A stretch of 64,000 nucleotides of DNA, from the NCBI GenBank assembly GCA_021613535.1, contig CP075493.1:17670001-17734000 (forward strand), in the 5' to 3' direction. The DNA is from Adineta vaga (lineage: Eukaryota; Rotifera). A model generated the notes under the pieces. The model saw only the letters and a list, made by a program, of their open reading frames with translations. It searched no databases and was not told the origin of the DNA. The position numbers were made by a program, and so were the translations under genes. Positions 33,404 to 46,217 of the stretch are shown piece after piece; within the stretch, counting starts at the first letter, position 1; each line of letters opens with the position of its first letter.

Positions 33404-36400
33404 ATGAATAGTTTAACAAAAGACTTAAGGAAACACATTGAGAGACGAGCTGGAGAGCACAATTCATCTCTCGTGGCACAGCAACTTATCGATGCAGGAG
33501 CAGATATAACAGCTCAAACAAAAAATGGACCAATGATTCATTCTGTAAGAAATGAAGAACAACGACAACGTCCAATTTTATCTTGGAAAGCTGACAACTG
33601 TTTACTTTTAATTGGAGTTTTACAGAAACAAGCTTCTCGTTTACTTGCTGCACGAGTTCTTTCATCGAATGGTAATAATATCAATGAGATACGTCAGTTA
33701 ATTGATTTAGGAGGGAATACTTATCAATCAGATACATTCGGAGCTTTAGGTTTATTAGGTGATCTTCTTAAACAAGAACGAATATCAATTCAACTCGAAG
33801 TTGTACAAATATTGATCACAAGTGATCAACGTACATATGCTGGTTTAACTGCTGAAAATGGTTCTGGAGAAACATGTTTATCAATTGCAAAAAGTAATCG
33901 AAAGTGTAGCAAAGAAGTAATTGATTATTTACAACTTCAATTCGATAAAATTCTCAATAAAATATCTTTCTCTCAATCATCAATTAATATCAATGAAGTG
34001 ATGAATTGGATTCGACAAGGTGCAAATACAGAAATGACAGATGAGAAAGGTAATACAGTGCTTTCTAATGCTGTACTTACCAATAATTTGGATTTGGTTC
34101 GTATGTTAGTTTCTTGTGGATGTAATATATCTCATAAGAATGCTGATAGACTTACACCATTAGATATAGCAGAAAAGGCTATACCAAAGAATCAATTACT
34201 TATCGCTGCTTTACAAATACAAAGTGTCAATATAGAATTACGAAAACTTATTGAAACAAAGAAATCACTTTTAACTATTGCCGAAGTTAGTACACTGTTG
34301 AGCAGTGGTGCTAATATCAATGCTTCAATAACGAATCATGGGTCTTTATTACATTTATTGATTGCCAATAACGGTACACCAGAAATGGTAACTGCTTTTG
34401 TGAATGAATTCGATGCTGATATTAATATTATGGACACGAGAGGATATCGTCCTATTGAAATATGCGTTCTGATTGAAGAAAAACCATTTGTTGTACTAAA
34501 GACCTTTCTCAAATTATCGAAAATAACGACGTCAATGTTTTTTAATTCAAAATTAAATAGAACATTATTACAATTTGCAACTGAACAAAAACGTACAGAT
34601 GCAGTCAATTTAATTCAAGATATATTGAATGAACGTTTATGGATATATGTAATTGAGAATGGTATTAAGGATTTACTCAATGAAAATGTCATGCTCGAAA
34701 TAAAACAACTTATAAACTATGGTGCACAAATTAATCATAAACATACAGATGAAAATTATCAAGAATGGACTGTTTTACATTGGGCTTGTCAAAAAACAAA
34801 TAAAAACTTTGTTCAATTTCTAATTGAACAAATAAAGGCTAATTATTTAATACAAAACGGAAATGGTAATTATCCTATTAGTATTTCTAGTGAATATGGT
34901 AAGTTATCGATTGTTCAGTATCTACGAGAATTACCTGAATCAAATTTGAATGTAATCAATAAAGATAATGAAACACCACTTCATTTAGCAACTAAAAATC
35001 ATCATCTATTAGTTGTTCGTTTTCTTATTCGATGGGGTGTTGATCCACAAGCTCAAGATTCAAGAAAAAGAACTGCACTCGATATTGCAAAAATAAATGT
35101 AACGAACAATAAACTAGATGAATTAAATGAGAAAAAACTGTTAAGTTTTCTTCAACAACTTATTTGTCCTTCGATAGATAATTCCAAAAATGGAACAGAA
35201 ATAACATCAAAAAAAGCCAATATTGATCAAGATATATGTGAATTAGTAGAGACTATGTCTATCCAATCAATTCAAATCGGAGATACTGATCCAGAAAAAC
35301 GAGGTTCGAAAAGTTTAGGCATTCTTATGAGTACGCCAAATGATAATTTACATGACGCTGCCAAAAAAGGTTTCGTATCTGAAGCAAATCAAGCGATTAG
35401 TCAAGGTGCAGATATTTGTTATCGAAAAAACGGTTTTACACCGTATCAACTCGCCTTACAAACAGCACACGAATGTTATAGCAGATTACAATCATCAAAT
35501 AGTACACTTAATGATCGTCAAAAACTTCAAGAAAAAATGCAATTTTGTCAACAAATAGCAAATATTATTTCACATATTGCTCTTACTAAAATTATCAAAG
35601 CAATTGAACAATCTAATACTGGTCATGTAGTTGCATATCATATAGCTGGAGCATCACTTACAAATGAATTACTTTATTGTACCTGTTCATCATCTGATAA
35701 TGTTGAAATTGTTCATTATCTCATTGAACATAGTAAAGATATTTTCCAATCACTTTACAATTATAATCGACCAGAATCTCCATATAGAATAGCAAAGAAA
35801 AAGAAATTTTATCGTGTATCATCATATATAAAATATTTACTTTCGATTGAATGTAAAAAAGCAATAAAAGAAAATAATCTATCATATGTAAAACAACTTG
35901 TTCATAGTGGTGCAAGTGTTGATACACCAAATACAAATAATTTACAAGTTGCTTTAAAACATCAAAATATGAAATTAATTGAATTTCTTTGTGATAATGG
36001 TGTTAAAATGCCAAAAGAATGGTTAGAAACTTCAAATATTATTTTATCAAATGATATTTGTCAAACAATGTCATCTGATATTGTTCATTGCATCAATCGA
36101 TGTTTAATTAATCGTCGACTTCGTTTTTCAGCAGCTAATGGAAATTTAATTGATGTTATTCGTTGTCAACGTCTTGGTGCAAATATTGATTCAATGAATT
36201 GTTATGGTTCAACAGCTCTTTTATGTTCTATTCAACATGGAAATTATTTTTCTATTATTTATTCATTAGTTTCATGTGGTGCTTCAATATTACATTATAA
36301 TGAAGATGAACCAATGTCATTAATTGATATAGCTAAACAAAAACAATATAATATGATTGATAATTATTTAATGAAAGAATTAAATACACAATTTATTATA

Positions 36401-39400
36401 TCAATTATAAATGATGATCGAAAAAGTGCGGAAAAATTTCAAGAATTTGGCGTAGATTTTAATTATCAAGATGAACAAAAACGAACAGCATTACATTATG
36501 CTGTACAATATCATGGTATTGATCTTGTCAAATGGTTATGTGATCGAAGAAGTTTACCAATGTCAGCTGATGTCAATGGTGATTATCCAATTATTTTAGC
36601 AACACAAAAAGGTTCGTTTTTTTTATTTATTTGAATTTTTCAATTAATGATCCTTGTTTTATTTCTAAAGGTGATTATCCTGTTGTAGAATTCTTCATTC
36701 TCAAATATCCGGCTACAAGAACACAAACTAATCAAGCTGGTCTTACAGCTTTACAAATAGCACAACAACATAGGTATGGACGAATTGTACAACTTATCGA
36801 AACTGGTAAACCGGTGATTTCATCTGATGATGATAAAAAACCACAAGGTCCAAAATATACACTTTCACGACTTCGACAAGCTGTTCGAAAAAGTCAAATT
36901 GATATTATTCGAGAATTTCGTGAAGAAACTTATGACTCATTAGATGAAAAACGACAAATATGTTATGAAATTGTACAATTAGCTGAAAATTGTAAACAAT
37001 TTCAAATTTTAGATATTCTTAAACCATATTTTGAGAATGATCTTAAACCAAATCTCTCATCAAATATTGCTATTGGTGATGTAGTTACATTAAATAAAAC
37101 ATATAAACCAATTCTTTTAGGATTTTTAACTGGATTAGGTAATGTTATTACTGATTGTCATATTTCAATTGATCCAAATGATCCAAAAACTTATAAAGAT
37201 CTTTTCTCTAGTCTTGGATCAAAATTAGTTGCACGATTGAAACAATTAAAAAAAGTTGAAAATGAACAAGATATAAAGAAAGTTTATCAACAAGATTCAA
37301 ATCATATGAAAGAAAAATTAAATAAAATAAGAGAAGAACTTGAAAAATTAGAAGAAACAAAAAAAGAAACAATATTTCGTATACAAGAACATAATGATCA
37401 AATTTCAAAAGAAAAAGATTTATCTGCATTACAAAGAAAATCTTTATTTGAAAAAAAAGAAGAATTTGAAAAACAATTAATTGCATATGAATGTTCAATT
37501 TCTCTTTATCAACGTGAACAAGAATCGATCTTAAATCGACAAAATAAACTTGAATTTATGAAAAATGATTTTAGTTCATATTTATTTTATCAAACTATTG
37601 AAAATCGTTTAGAATCTTTATTTCAGAATGTTCTTGCTGCACAATCAGGTCAATTACAAATAACAAAGAATTCAACAACAACAACAACAGCATCTATTAA
37701 AACAGTATCATCATCATCAGCACTTCTAGCATTTTGTAAGTACAATGTTTATTATCTTTAAATATATAATTTAATATTTTGTGAAACACGATCTGAAAGA
37801 GAGTGTTGAAGTGTTTATGGGCAGAAATTTGCACTCACCCCCCCCTCCCCCCACAGACGTGACCGACAAAATTTGTCAAAACCAATGCATTTACCCATCA
37901 CAGACGTGACCGACAAAAGGATTTCGACATCACAGACGTGACCGCTGAACTGACTGCCCCGTCAATACCTCATAGTGAAACTAACGAAGACCATATTTGT
38001 CTATTATATTCAGAGTGACGATCACGAATGTATTGAAATATTCTTTATTAATAAAAGATGAGGTGAGTTAAAAAGAAAAGTGTTGAATCTGGAAATATTT
38101 CTGTGTGAGAGAAAACGTTCATTAGAGCTCACTATTATTGAAATTGCAAATGATAATGTGAGAGAGCTTCATCGTGTTTCACATTTTTAATCCCGTAAGG
38201 GATTACGCTGAAAGCTTTTTCCATTGGAATGAATTTAATTGAGAAAATAAAAGAGTTATTTACTATATTGATAAGATTAATTATAGTTCTACGATAGAAT
38301 TGTGTATAACTAATATGTTTCTTTATATATCTAGCTGATGTGATTTTAAGTGCAGTGAAAGAAACATTTAATAAAATATTATCAAAATTAAATCAAAAAG
38401 AACAAAAACAAGAATATGATAATATTTCTACGATTGGAACTATTGCAGAAATTAAACGAATCGCATCAGATACAGCTGGACTTATGACATTATATTATAA
38501 AGAACAAATACAATCTATTGATACAAGTTGTAAAATAACAGGAACTAATCCTTATAATGATCAATTTAATTGGATAAAAGATATTTTTATAAATATTCCA
38601 GATGAAACAACAGAAGATATTCCTATTGTTATTATTGCTGATTATATAACAGCATGGATTATTCATGTTATTAAAGTTAATAAAAAAGAGATTCAATTAG
38701 ATAAACCATTACCACAACAATTGTGGTATTTAGTTGCTAAAACTAATCCTATTGAACAGGAAACATCAAATAAAGTATCAGATGTCGTTAATATAAAAGC
38801 TGGACAACAGAAAATTCCTTTAAAAAAGAAAATAAATAATGAAGAAAATCCAATGCATGTACAATTACAATATCTCATTGGTTGTGTATCAATTGTAGGT
38901 CTTAAAGGAGAAATCTATCAATATTCAATCTCTTCTGAACAATCAACTAAAGAAGATTTTGCTGATATTGATATTTTTGGTTATGTTTATATTTCATTAT
39001 TTTCCTCCGATGAAAATATACTTCAATCTATTGTTACAGAGAGAAAAATGAAATTAGCCATGAGAAATGATCAAAATGATATTGTTACAAAACTTAATGA
39101 AATGAAACAACTTGCAACAGTATTCAATCTTGAGGAAATAGAACAAGCAAGTCAATCCTATATTACAAAAGATTCAATTAAACAAATAGCAGAAGTATTA
39201 CGTGATCAAAAGACATTTGTCAATGCATCAGATGTAAGAGATGAATTAGATAAAGCTCGAAAAGTAATTGGTTTCAATGTTGATGCTTTAAAAGAAGATA
39301 TTGAAAAGAAAGTTGAATTTTATCAAACATCAATTAATGCTGCACATGAACAAATTCAACAAGAATCGATAAAAAATCGAAAAACTATGGAAAAAGATAA

Positions 39401-40133
39401 TGAAGAACGATATAATCAATCAATAAATAAATTATCTCAACAATTAAAAGAAATGAAAATTAATTTAGAAGAAATTATTAATCAACGATTGAATTCTATT
39501 CAAGATGAAATGAAAAAAAGAACGGATGAAATATTAACAATTGCAAAACAAGCAAAAGATCATTCAAATAATGCATTGATTCAAGCTACAAATGCTGCTC
39601 AACAAAGTGAAAAATCTTCGAAATCAAGTGAAGAAAATACAAAATATTCTCAACAATTAGTAGAATCAACTGAACAACGTAAACAAGAAATGGAATTAGT
39701 TATTAATCAATGTGAACAAAGAATTAAAACAACAACATCAGATATGAAAGATTCATTTGAACAAAATGTTTCAGGAATTCGTATAAAATTTGAAAAACAA
39801 CTTGATCATATGAAACAAGTTAATAATGAAATGGCAATAAATACCAAAGAATCATCAAAAGCTGCTCAAGATGCTATGTCAAATTCTCGACAACTTACAA
39901 AAATAACAAATGAACAACTTCAAATTCAAAAAACCGAATCAAAAAAATTATTATCAGAAGCTCAAGAAGCACATCGTTCTAGTGAACAATCTTTTCAATT
40001 TTCTAAAATAGCTGAAACACATGCGAAAAGAGTTGTGGATTCAAATACAATCGAAATCAATAAATTAAATGATATGTTTAAAAAAATGCAAGAAACAATA
40101 CAAAAATTAGAGAAAAAACTTGAATCAAAATAA
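33404..40133 (+). CDS. Giant ankyrin-repeat/coiled-coil protein, three exons
   Basis: Exons 33404-36611, 36671-37735 and 38335-40133 join in phase 1 at both introns to encode 2023 residues with no internal stop. The N-terminal about 1,150 residues contain many ankyrin repeats, several well preserved (NETPLHLATKNHHLLVVRFL, RTALHYAVQYHGIDLVKWL, GLTALQIAQQHRYGRIVQLI) and others degenerate. A first coiled coil covers about residues 1270-1400 (EELEKLEETKKETIFRIQ). After a globular stretch, a long Gln/Lys/Glu-rich coiled coil runs to the end (KKMQETIQKLEKKLESK). No transmembrane segment or catalytic motif is seen, suggesting a cytoplasmic scaffold. Intron 2 (599 nt) carries a 402-bp MITE-like insertion. 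AATAAA follows near 40,216. Partner unknown. Confidence 0.85.
37781..38182. mobile_element. MITE-like element in ankyrin-gene intron
   Basis: Terminal inverted repeats begin GTGAAACACGAT at both ends and continue imperfectly (CTGAAAGAGAGTG against GAAGCTCTCTCAC). The flanks carry ATTTT on each side, a possible 5-bp duplication, though it is low-complexity. Inside are poly-C tracts and three direct copies of CACAGACGTGACCG (about 37,853, 37,901 and 37,931). No ORF is present. Removing it leaves an intron of about 200 nt. Confidence 0.65.
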
Positions 40134-40987
40134 GAAAAATATTTTATTATTTGAAAATTAATTATACAATTTAATAGAATTGTTTTATAATGATTATTCA
40201 AAGATTTCAATCTGAATAAAATAATCCTATTGACTATTTCATAATTGATTACAAATATCATACGCACTTTTATTCAAAATAATGAATATATTCAAAAAAG
40301 TAATATAATAGAGCTTCGTTTTTATCCAATATATTATTGGTAATCGTGTTCATTTTATCTGAAGTTTGATGATGATCTTTTATTTAAAAAAATTTTTATA
40401 TCATCTATCATAAATGACGTGTTGAGAGATTAAAATATTCTAGTAATATAAAAGTTCTCAAACTCTTTGTTAGCAAAACTAGTGTCATATACAATACATT
40501 AATATCTATTGTATATGTTGAATATAATCTCGTTTTCTTTGATAAAAATCACGTAGTAGACAAGATCAAATATTCATCTATTTGTATATTTATAATTATT
40601 GTGAGAATTATGAATACGTTTTCTCATGCAGAAAGAAAGTAAGTTTCTTTCGCAATAGAGGATATAGCCTGTGTAAAAATAACTGAATTTTAATCGATTT
40701 TTTATATGAATAGCAATGTTTACGTTGTGTTATTTGTCTATATTCATGACAAACACATAAAGACCTGATTTATAATATCTGAAATTGATATCATTTGTAT
40801 TTATTCATAATATGTCATGATTTGTTACGGATGCAAATTCTATCACATATATTTAATGTATTTAAATTAATAAGAAAAGTTCTTACTTATTCACAATAGT
40901 ATTCTATGTGTCAGAGTGAATGTAAATGATGTTATATAATATGATAATATAATTGTAATCTTTTTCTTCTGTCGATTCAGATTGAAT
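40134..40987. other. Intergenic, nothing recognised
   Basis: AT-rich sequence between the ankyrin gene and the truncated receptor; no ORF, RNA or repeat structure is supported. Confidence 0.35.
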
Positions 40988-41620
40988 ATGGTAAACAGTT
41001 GTCTTTGTATCAATACCTATAATTTAGTATATTTATCTCTTTTACTTTTGATAATGAATGAAAGCTATTCATTTTACTTAATATATCATACTGAAGATAG
41101 TCCATCAGTAGACTTTTATGATTGTGTCTACTATCTTAGTGAACAATCTTCCGTTAAATATTGTCAACGATTATCGACTGGAATTCGTTTGAATCGAAAT
41201 GAAAAGCAACAAGGAAATTGTTTCAATAATGGTCATCAAATATCGTTCAAACAATTACGTCAATCGAAAGTTAAACCGAATGATTTATTTGGATATAGTG
41301 TAAGTATTGAACAGGCTGATAAATATGCTTCTTATCTAGCAACTGTAACAAATATATCAGATGAAAATAACAGTATACTATGTATGTGTATTAAACAAAA
41401 CACTTTTGGAAAGTATTGTGAATATCAAGGCAATCTCGCTGAATTTTCTGATGAGATAAAAAGACAATCATATATGAAGATGACTAATTGGTATAAATAT
41501 CATTGGTATGGAAAACTACAATGCTATGAAACAGTTTCATGTGATTCAGGTTTACGATGTTTAAATTGGCAAGATATTTGTGATCAGAAACAACAATGTA
41601 TGTTTGGTATTGATGAAGAG
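40988..41620 (+). pseudogene. LDLa receptor N-terminus, truncated by telomere-like array
   Basis: An ATG at 40988 starts a signal peptide (VYLSLLLLIMNESYSFYL), and an open frame of about 210 codons follows. It parallels the first part of the receptor at 46,218: a Cys-containing N-terminal segment, FKQLRQSKVKPNDLFGYS (compare FEELKSQGIRSSDLFNW), an EGF-like CMCIKQNTFGKYCEY, and the start of an LDLa module (RCLNWQDICDQKQQC). The LDLa stops mid-module at GIDEE, exactly where the (TGTGGG)n array begins. No stop or shift is seen before that point. It is therefore a clean 3' truncation; the missing part is not found beyond the array. Confidence 0.7.
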
Positions 41621-41821
41621 GGTGGGTGTGGGTGTGGGTGGGTGTGGGTGTGTGTGGGTGGGTGGGTGTGGGTGTGGGTGTGGGTGTGGGTGTGGGTGGG
41701 TGTGGGTTAAGAATATAGCCTGATTCGCACCCACACCCACACCCACCCACACCCACACCCACACCCACACCCACACCCACACCCACACCCACACCCACAC
41801 CCTCACCCACACCCACACCCT
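41618..41821. repeat. Long telomere-like palindrome (copy 13)
   Basis: About 90 bp of TGTGGG units with interspersed TGGG and TGTG variants is followed by a 20-bp spacer (TAAGAATATAGCCTGATTCG) and about 93 bp of CCCACA units. G-rich then C-rich on one strand is the orientation expected of two telomere ends joined head to head. The G-rich strand could form G-quadruplexes. This is the longest copy in the window. Confidence 0.92.
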
Positions 41822-42540
41822 GGCTTTCGGCGATTTTTCGATAAAAAAACTGCTGAAATTTCTGAAAACCGTTTCGAAAAAAGAGGGACTTCTAATAAGG
41901 AGGCGGTTTACTAGAAAACCCAAAAGCACATATAAAAATCCTGACAGAGCAAAAGTTCAATGGGCAAAGCCTTATCAATCAAAAATTACAATGGGCAAAC
42001 CTTAAATTGAAATGGGCAATTGCCCATTTGCCCCCCCCCCCCCTTGGTTGCGCCACTGCTTCCGAATACTTTGAACTACTTTTGTACTTTGCTGTACTTT
42101 TCTACTTCAAGTCTGCCCTTTCGCCCTAGTTAAAGTGACAGATTTAACTATTTTCCTCAATTATTTAACACTTGTCAAGAATTTTTATAGGAATCCATCG
42201 AATTCCATTTATACTTGTTACATTATATTACCTTAAATAAAACATGTCATTTGAAAAATAACATATATTCAAATAATTGTCAGAACTGTTTTAGGAGTCA
42301 TTATTTTCGTACTCGGTTCCTATCTTTATTCGTACTGATAAAGAGAAAAATTGGTCTAATTATGTGAACAATGACTGAAATAGTATCTCAAACATACATA
42401 AGTTGCAAAATCATGAATAATGAGCTCAATCCAAAAGTTCAAAATCAATTTTTTTAGTTAGATTGAATTTTTGTTTTACAATAAAAACCTCATGATTTAA
42501 ATAAATAACTTTTTCGAGAAAAAAGTTCTAAGTAGTATAT
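41822..42540. repeat. Degraded repeat with poly-C, otherwise empty
   Basis: At about 41,958-42,058 the word AATGGGCAAA recurs three times, followed by a palindromic TGGGCAATTGCCCA, a 14-base C run and TTGGTTGCGCCACTG. This resembles the end of a degraded DNA transposon or MITE. The rest has no gene. Confidence 0.45.
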
Positions 42541-44140
42541 ATTAATATTAAAAAAGATAAATCGGAACATTATTGGTTAGTAAATTTAAAAGGTACAGAT
42601 ATTGGTGAAAGTTGTGGAATTGCATTTGGAAGTTTACTTGCTGATATGGCCGAATATACACAAGCATTGAAATTTTATGAACGATTATTATCTGAGAATA
42701 GTGATGAAGATCACGCTAAGATTTTTCATGGAATTGGTACCGTTTATTCATCGAGACGATATTTTGATAAAGCTATTGAGAATCTTACACATTCTTATTA
42801 ATTAATGATTAATGCTGATCCACAACGTGTGGAAGAATCGACAGTTGTCTTGAATAGCTTAGGAAATGTATATACATCAAAAGGTGAATATGATAAAGTT
42901 ATTATTCATTTTTTAGAAGCTTTAATGAATAGAAGACGATTATTTGATGATCAATTATTTAACATAGATGCTGATATTATGTCGAATATTGGTAATGTTT
43001 ATTTTTTAGAAGGAAAAGATTATCATATCGCTTTAGATTATGACTTAAAAGCGTTCGAGATCCAAGAAACTTGTTATCCTTCTAATCATGCTATTATAGC
43101 TAATGCTCTTCATAACATAGCTAATTGTTATGCCACAAAGAAAGATTATCATCAAGCATTAAAATATTTTAATGATAGTTAGGTTATAAAAACACAAATT
43201 CTTCCATCTAAACATGTGGATATAGCTGCTACTCTAACAAATATAGATTCTATCTATTATAAAATGAATAAATTAGATCAATCATTAAGTTATTTTACAA
43301 AATCTGAGGAAATATACAAAGCGACTTTTCCAAATGGGCATCTTAATACTTGAATATGTTTAACTGGTATAGCTGATGTTTACTATTCACAAAACGATTA
43401 TGATGAAGCCTTGAACTATTTTGAAAAAGCGCTTGAAATAAATGAATTATTTCTACCAATTATTAATAGTAATATAGCAGATAATTTAATTAATATTGCT
43501 AATGTATTAGTCAATCAAAACAAACAAGAAGATGCTTTAATTTATCGAATACTTTCCTTGATCATAGAAGAAAGATTATATCCAAATGGAAATATTACAA
43601 TGCTAAGCAATTTGAATAAAATAGCCGAAATATATTTTGAAAATATTAATAATTATCAAATGTTTGAATACTGATCAAGTTGATTCAGATACAATAGCAA
43701 ATAATTTATGTAATATTGCGATGGCATTCATGTTGAAGGGTCAAATAGATTTATCATTAACTTATCATCTTCGTGCTCTTCACAAACGATATGAAATTTT
43801 CCCCGATGGACGTTTTAGTCTTTGTATAAGTCTTAAACATACAGCAAATTTATTTCATTTGAAAAACGAACATGCACTTGCTCTCCAATATTATGAAAAA
43901 GCTTTAGTTATGTATCAAAAACTTTTTTCTGACACATATCAAAACAATTATCATGTTGGCGAAATTTTTTTTAATATGAGTAATATTTATACACTTCAAG
44001 ATAATTGACAACTTGCTCAACAATATGCCGAGAAAGCTTTGAATATATTTTGTAATACTACTGTTCCAGAACATTCTAGTCGAATTGCAGCTGAACAAAA
44101 CCTTGCTGAAATAAAACAACAAATGAAGTCCTATTTATAA
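42541..44140 (+). pseudogene. TPR repeat region of an ART-TPR gene, broken
   Basis: The frame opens within the last strands of an ART-type domain (KSEHYWLVNLKGTD) and runs through about ten kinesin-light-chain-like TPRs (HGIGTVYSSRRYFDKAIENL, ALHNIANCYATKKDYHQALK, GIADVYYSQNDYDEALNYFE). It ends at a TAA at 44138-44140. Breaks are TAA 42799, TAG 43180, TGA 43351, a frameshift near 43,670 and TGA 44006. The 5' part with the catalytic region is absent, so it is both truncated and internally stopped. It is the third ART-family locus within 17 kb. TPRs would bind partner proteins in an intact copy. Confidence 0.75.
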
Positions 44141-44362
44141 TACTTATATATCAATTGTTGTGAACGTTTACAAGTTCAGAATTATCATATACAAATTTAA
44201 AGATAACTTTGTGTATATGTATTTATGAGTATCATTTGTATCACAGACATCCGAGGGTAATTTACACGTATTAATGAATTTTTTTATATTTATATTAAAT
44301 ATTGAGATGAAAATAACATCGTTTATTGGAATATTTAAATATATTATGATATTTTTAGATTA

Positions 44363-45672
44363 CCCATGTTTTCGATTGCGATGAAATTGCGACGCAATTG
44401 CGGCGCAACTGCGATCGCACTGTGACCCGCAATTGTGAAAAATTGCGACGCAAATGCGCGCAATTGCGGCAAAAAAATCGCAGTTGCGCCGCAATTGCGA
44501 CGCAATGACCGCATTGTTCTGAATTCATATTTCGACACTATTCTGATCACTATTACGTTAACAATTGTTGGTAAAAGTACCCAACTTAGTAGCAACTATA
44601 ATATAGTACCTCATATTTATTAAACACATAGAAAAGTACACCAAATGTGCAATAAAAATACGTTTTATCAGCAGAATAATATATAAAAGACGGTGAATGC
44701 TAGTGAGGGTGCCCTTTTTTGTGATTAGTACACCCATTCTACCTCACCAATCACCCACCGACGACACTCGCCTATGACTCGCCGGCAATACTTACTTACC
44801 TAACACTCATCACTGGAAAAACTCGCATCTCTAACGTCATTGGCGAGAGGAAACAACATCTCAAACCTGATTGGTCGAAAAAATTACTTATTTTTTTCAG
44901 ATAATTCATCAGGGACATCCACCTACTTCTCATTCATCACTCATTACATGAAAAACTAGCATCTTAAACCTCATTTACGCGAAAAAAACAGCATCTCAAA
45001 TCTGATTGGTGGATAAAAAATGACTCATCTTTCAGATAACTCATCAGGGACATGCACCTGCTTATCACCCACCACTCATTACATGAAAAACTAGCATCTT
45101 AAACCTCATTTACGCGAAAAAACAGCATCTCATATCTGATTGGTCGACAAAAAAAATGACTCATCCTCGAGATGACTCATCGTATAGGTGACTCATATAT
45201 ATATTTAGTACCACTTACCTTTCGAAATTGACAGCTGAAATATTGAGTGATGTGGTAGTTAAAATTTGAAAAAATGAACTTAAATGGCTGTTACATCTCC
45301 TTTTATACCTATCAACGATGATAATCGTTATGATTCAAAATCATCCAATAGATAAGCTAGGCGATTGCGGTAACTGCGGCGCAACTGCGATCGCAAATTT
45401 GTCACAGTAAGCGCAGTATCATTGATGTGACTGACTGCGATAACTGCGACGCATTTACGATCGCATCTGCGCCGCAGTTACCGCAGTATTATTTATATAT
45501 CCCTGATTGTGGTAACTGCGGCGCAGATGCGATCGCAATTGCGTCGCAATTACCGCAACACTATTTATATATCTCTGATTGCGCAGACTGCGACGCAATT
45601 ACGCGCAATTGCGTCGCAAAAAGACCAATGCGCGCAATTGCGACGCAATGCTTAAAAAAGAGGTGACATGGG
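44363..45672. mobile_element. Non-autonomous DNA transposon A (CCCATGT ends, TA duplication)
   Basis: The element begins CCCATGT and ends ACATGGG, and is flanked on both sides by TA (44,361-44,362 and 45,673-45,674). Each end carries a cluster of GC-rich palindromic words in otherwise AT-rich DNA: TTGCGACGCAATTGCGGCGC at 44,380-44,515 and GCGGCGCAACTGCGATCGC-type words at 45,360-45,655. The core holds a 135-bp tandem repeat (44,815-45,180, about 2.7 copies, anchor GAAAAACTAGCATCTT). There is no transposase ORF, so it would be mobilised in trans. Its plan resembles element B at 62,209. Confidence 0.7.
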
Positions 45673-46217
45673 TAACAATAAATTCAAGTAAATGTTTATT
45701 TTTTAACTTTTACTTGTTATATTAATACTTGTTGAGAAATAAATCTAGTAATATCGATAAAGATCTTCTACGTATTATAATTCTATCAAATACACGTTGT
45801 TAATCTGTTTTGTATTGAATAAACTTGATTGATCATTATCAACATCACATTTATTTTGAATATAAAATTAATAGAACGAAATTAACAATATCTTGAAGAT
45901 GAATGTAGATTAGACTCGTGATTAATATCCACATCTATACATCTTCAAGATTTTTCTAGAAGAAAGTCATTCATAAAACTCAACAGCCCGACATTTTTAT
46001 ATATTTTTTTAATGATTTAACAACGTAATATTGACTACGATGAAATCATCCAGTAGTTTTATTTGATCAGGTTGAATAAAATGCGTAGAATAGATGAAAG
46101 AAATAATTTCAAACACGTTGAACAAACTGTCACGTTTTTATATATATAATTCCATCTATGATTTAACAACATCGCATTTTTTCTGAAACACATCCCAGTA
46201 AGATGAAATACATTTAG
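45673..46217. other. Intergenic with one small inverted repeat
   Basis: ATCTTGAAGATG at 45,890 and CATCTTCAAGAT ending at 45,951 form a 12-bp stem with further partial pairing. No other feature is seen before the receptor ATG. Confidence 0.4.

Noticed and set aside
41484-41929. Minus-strand ORFs of Gly-Val or Trp-Val repeats
   Set aside because: They are translations of the (TGTGGG)n/(CCCACA)n array and carry no protein signal.
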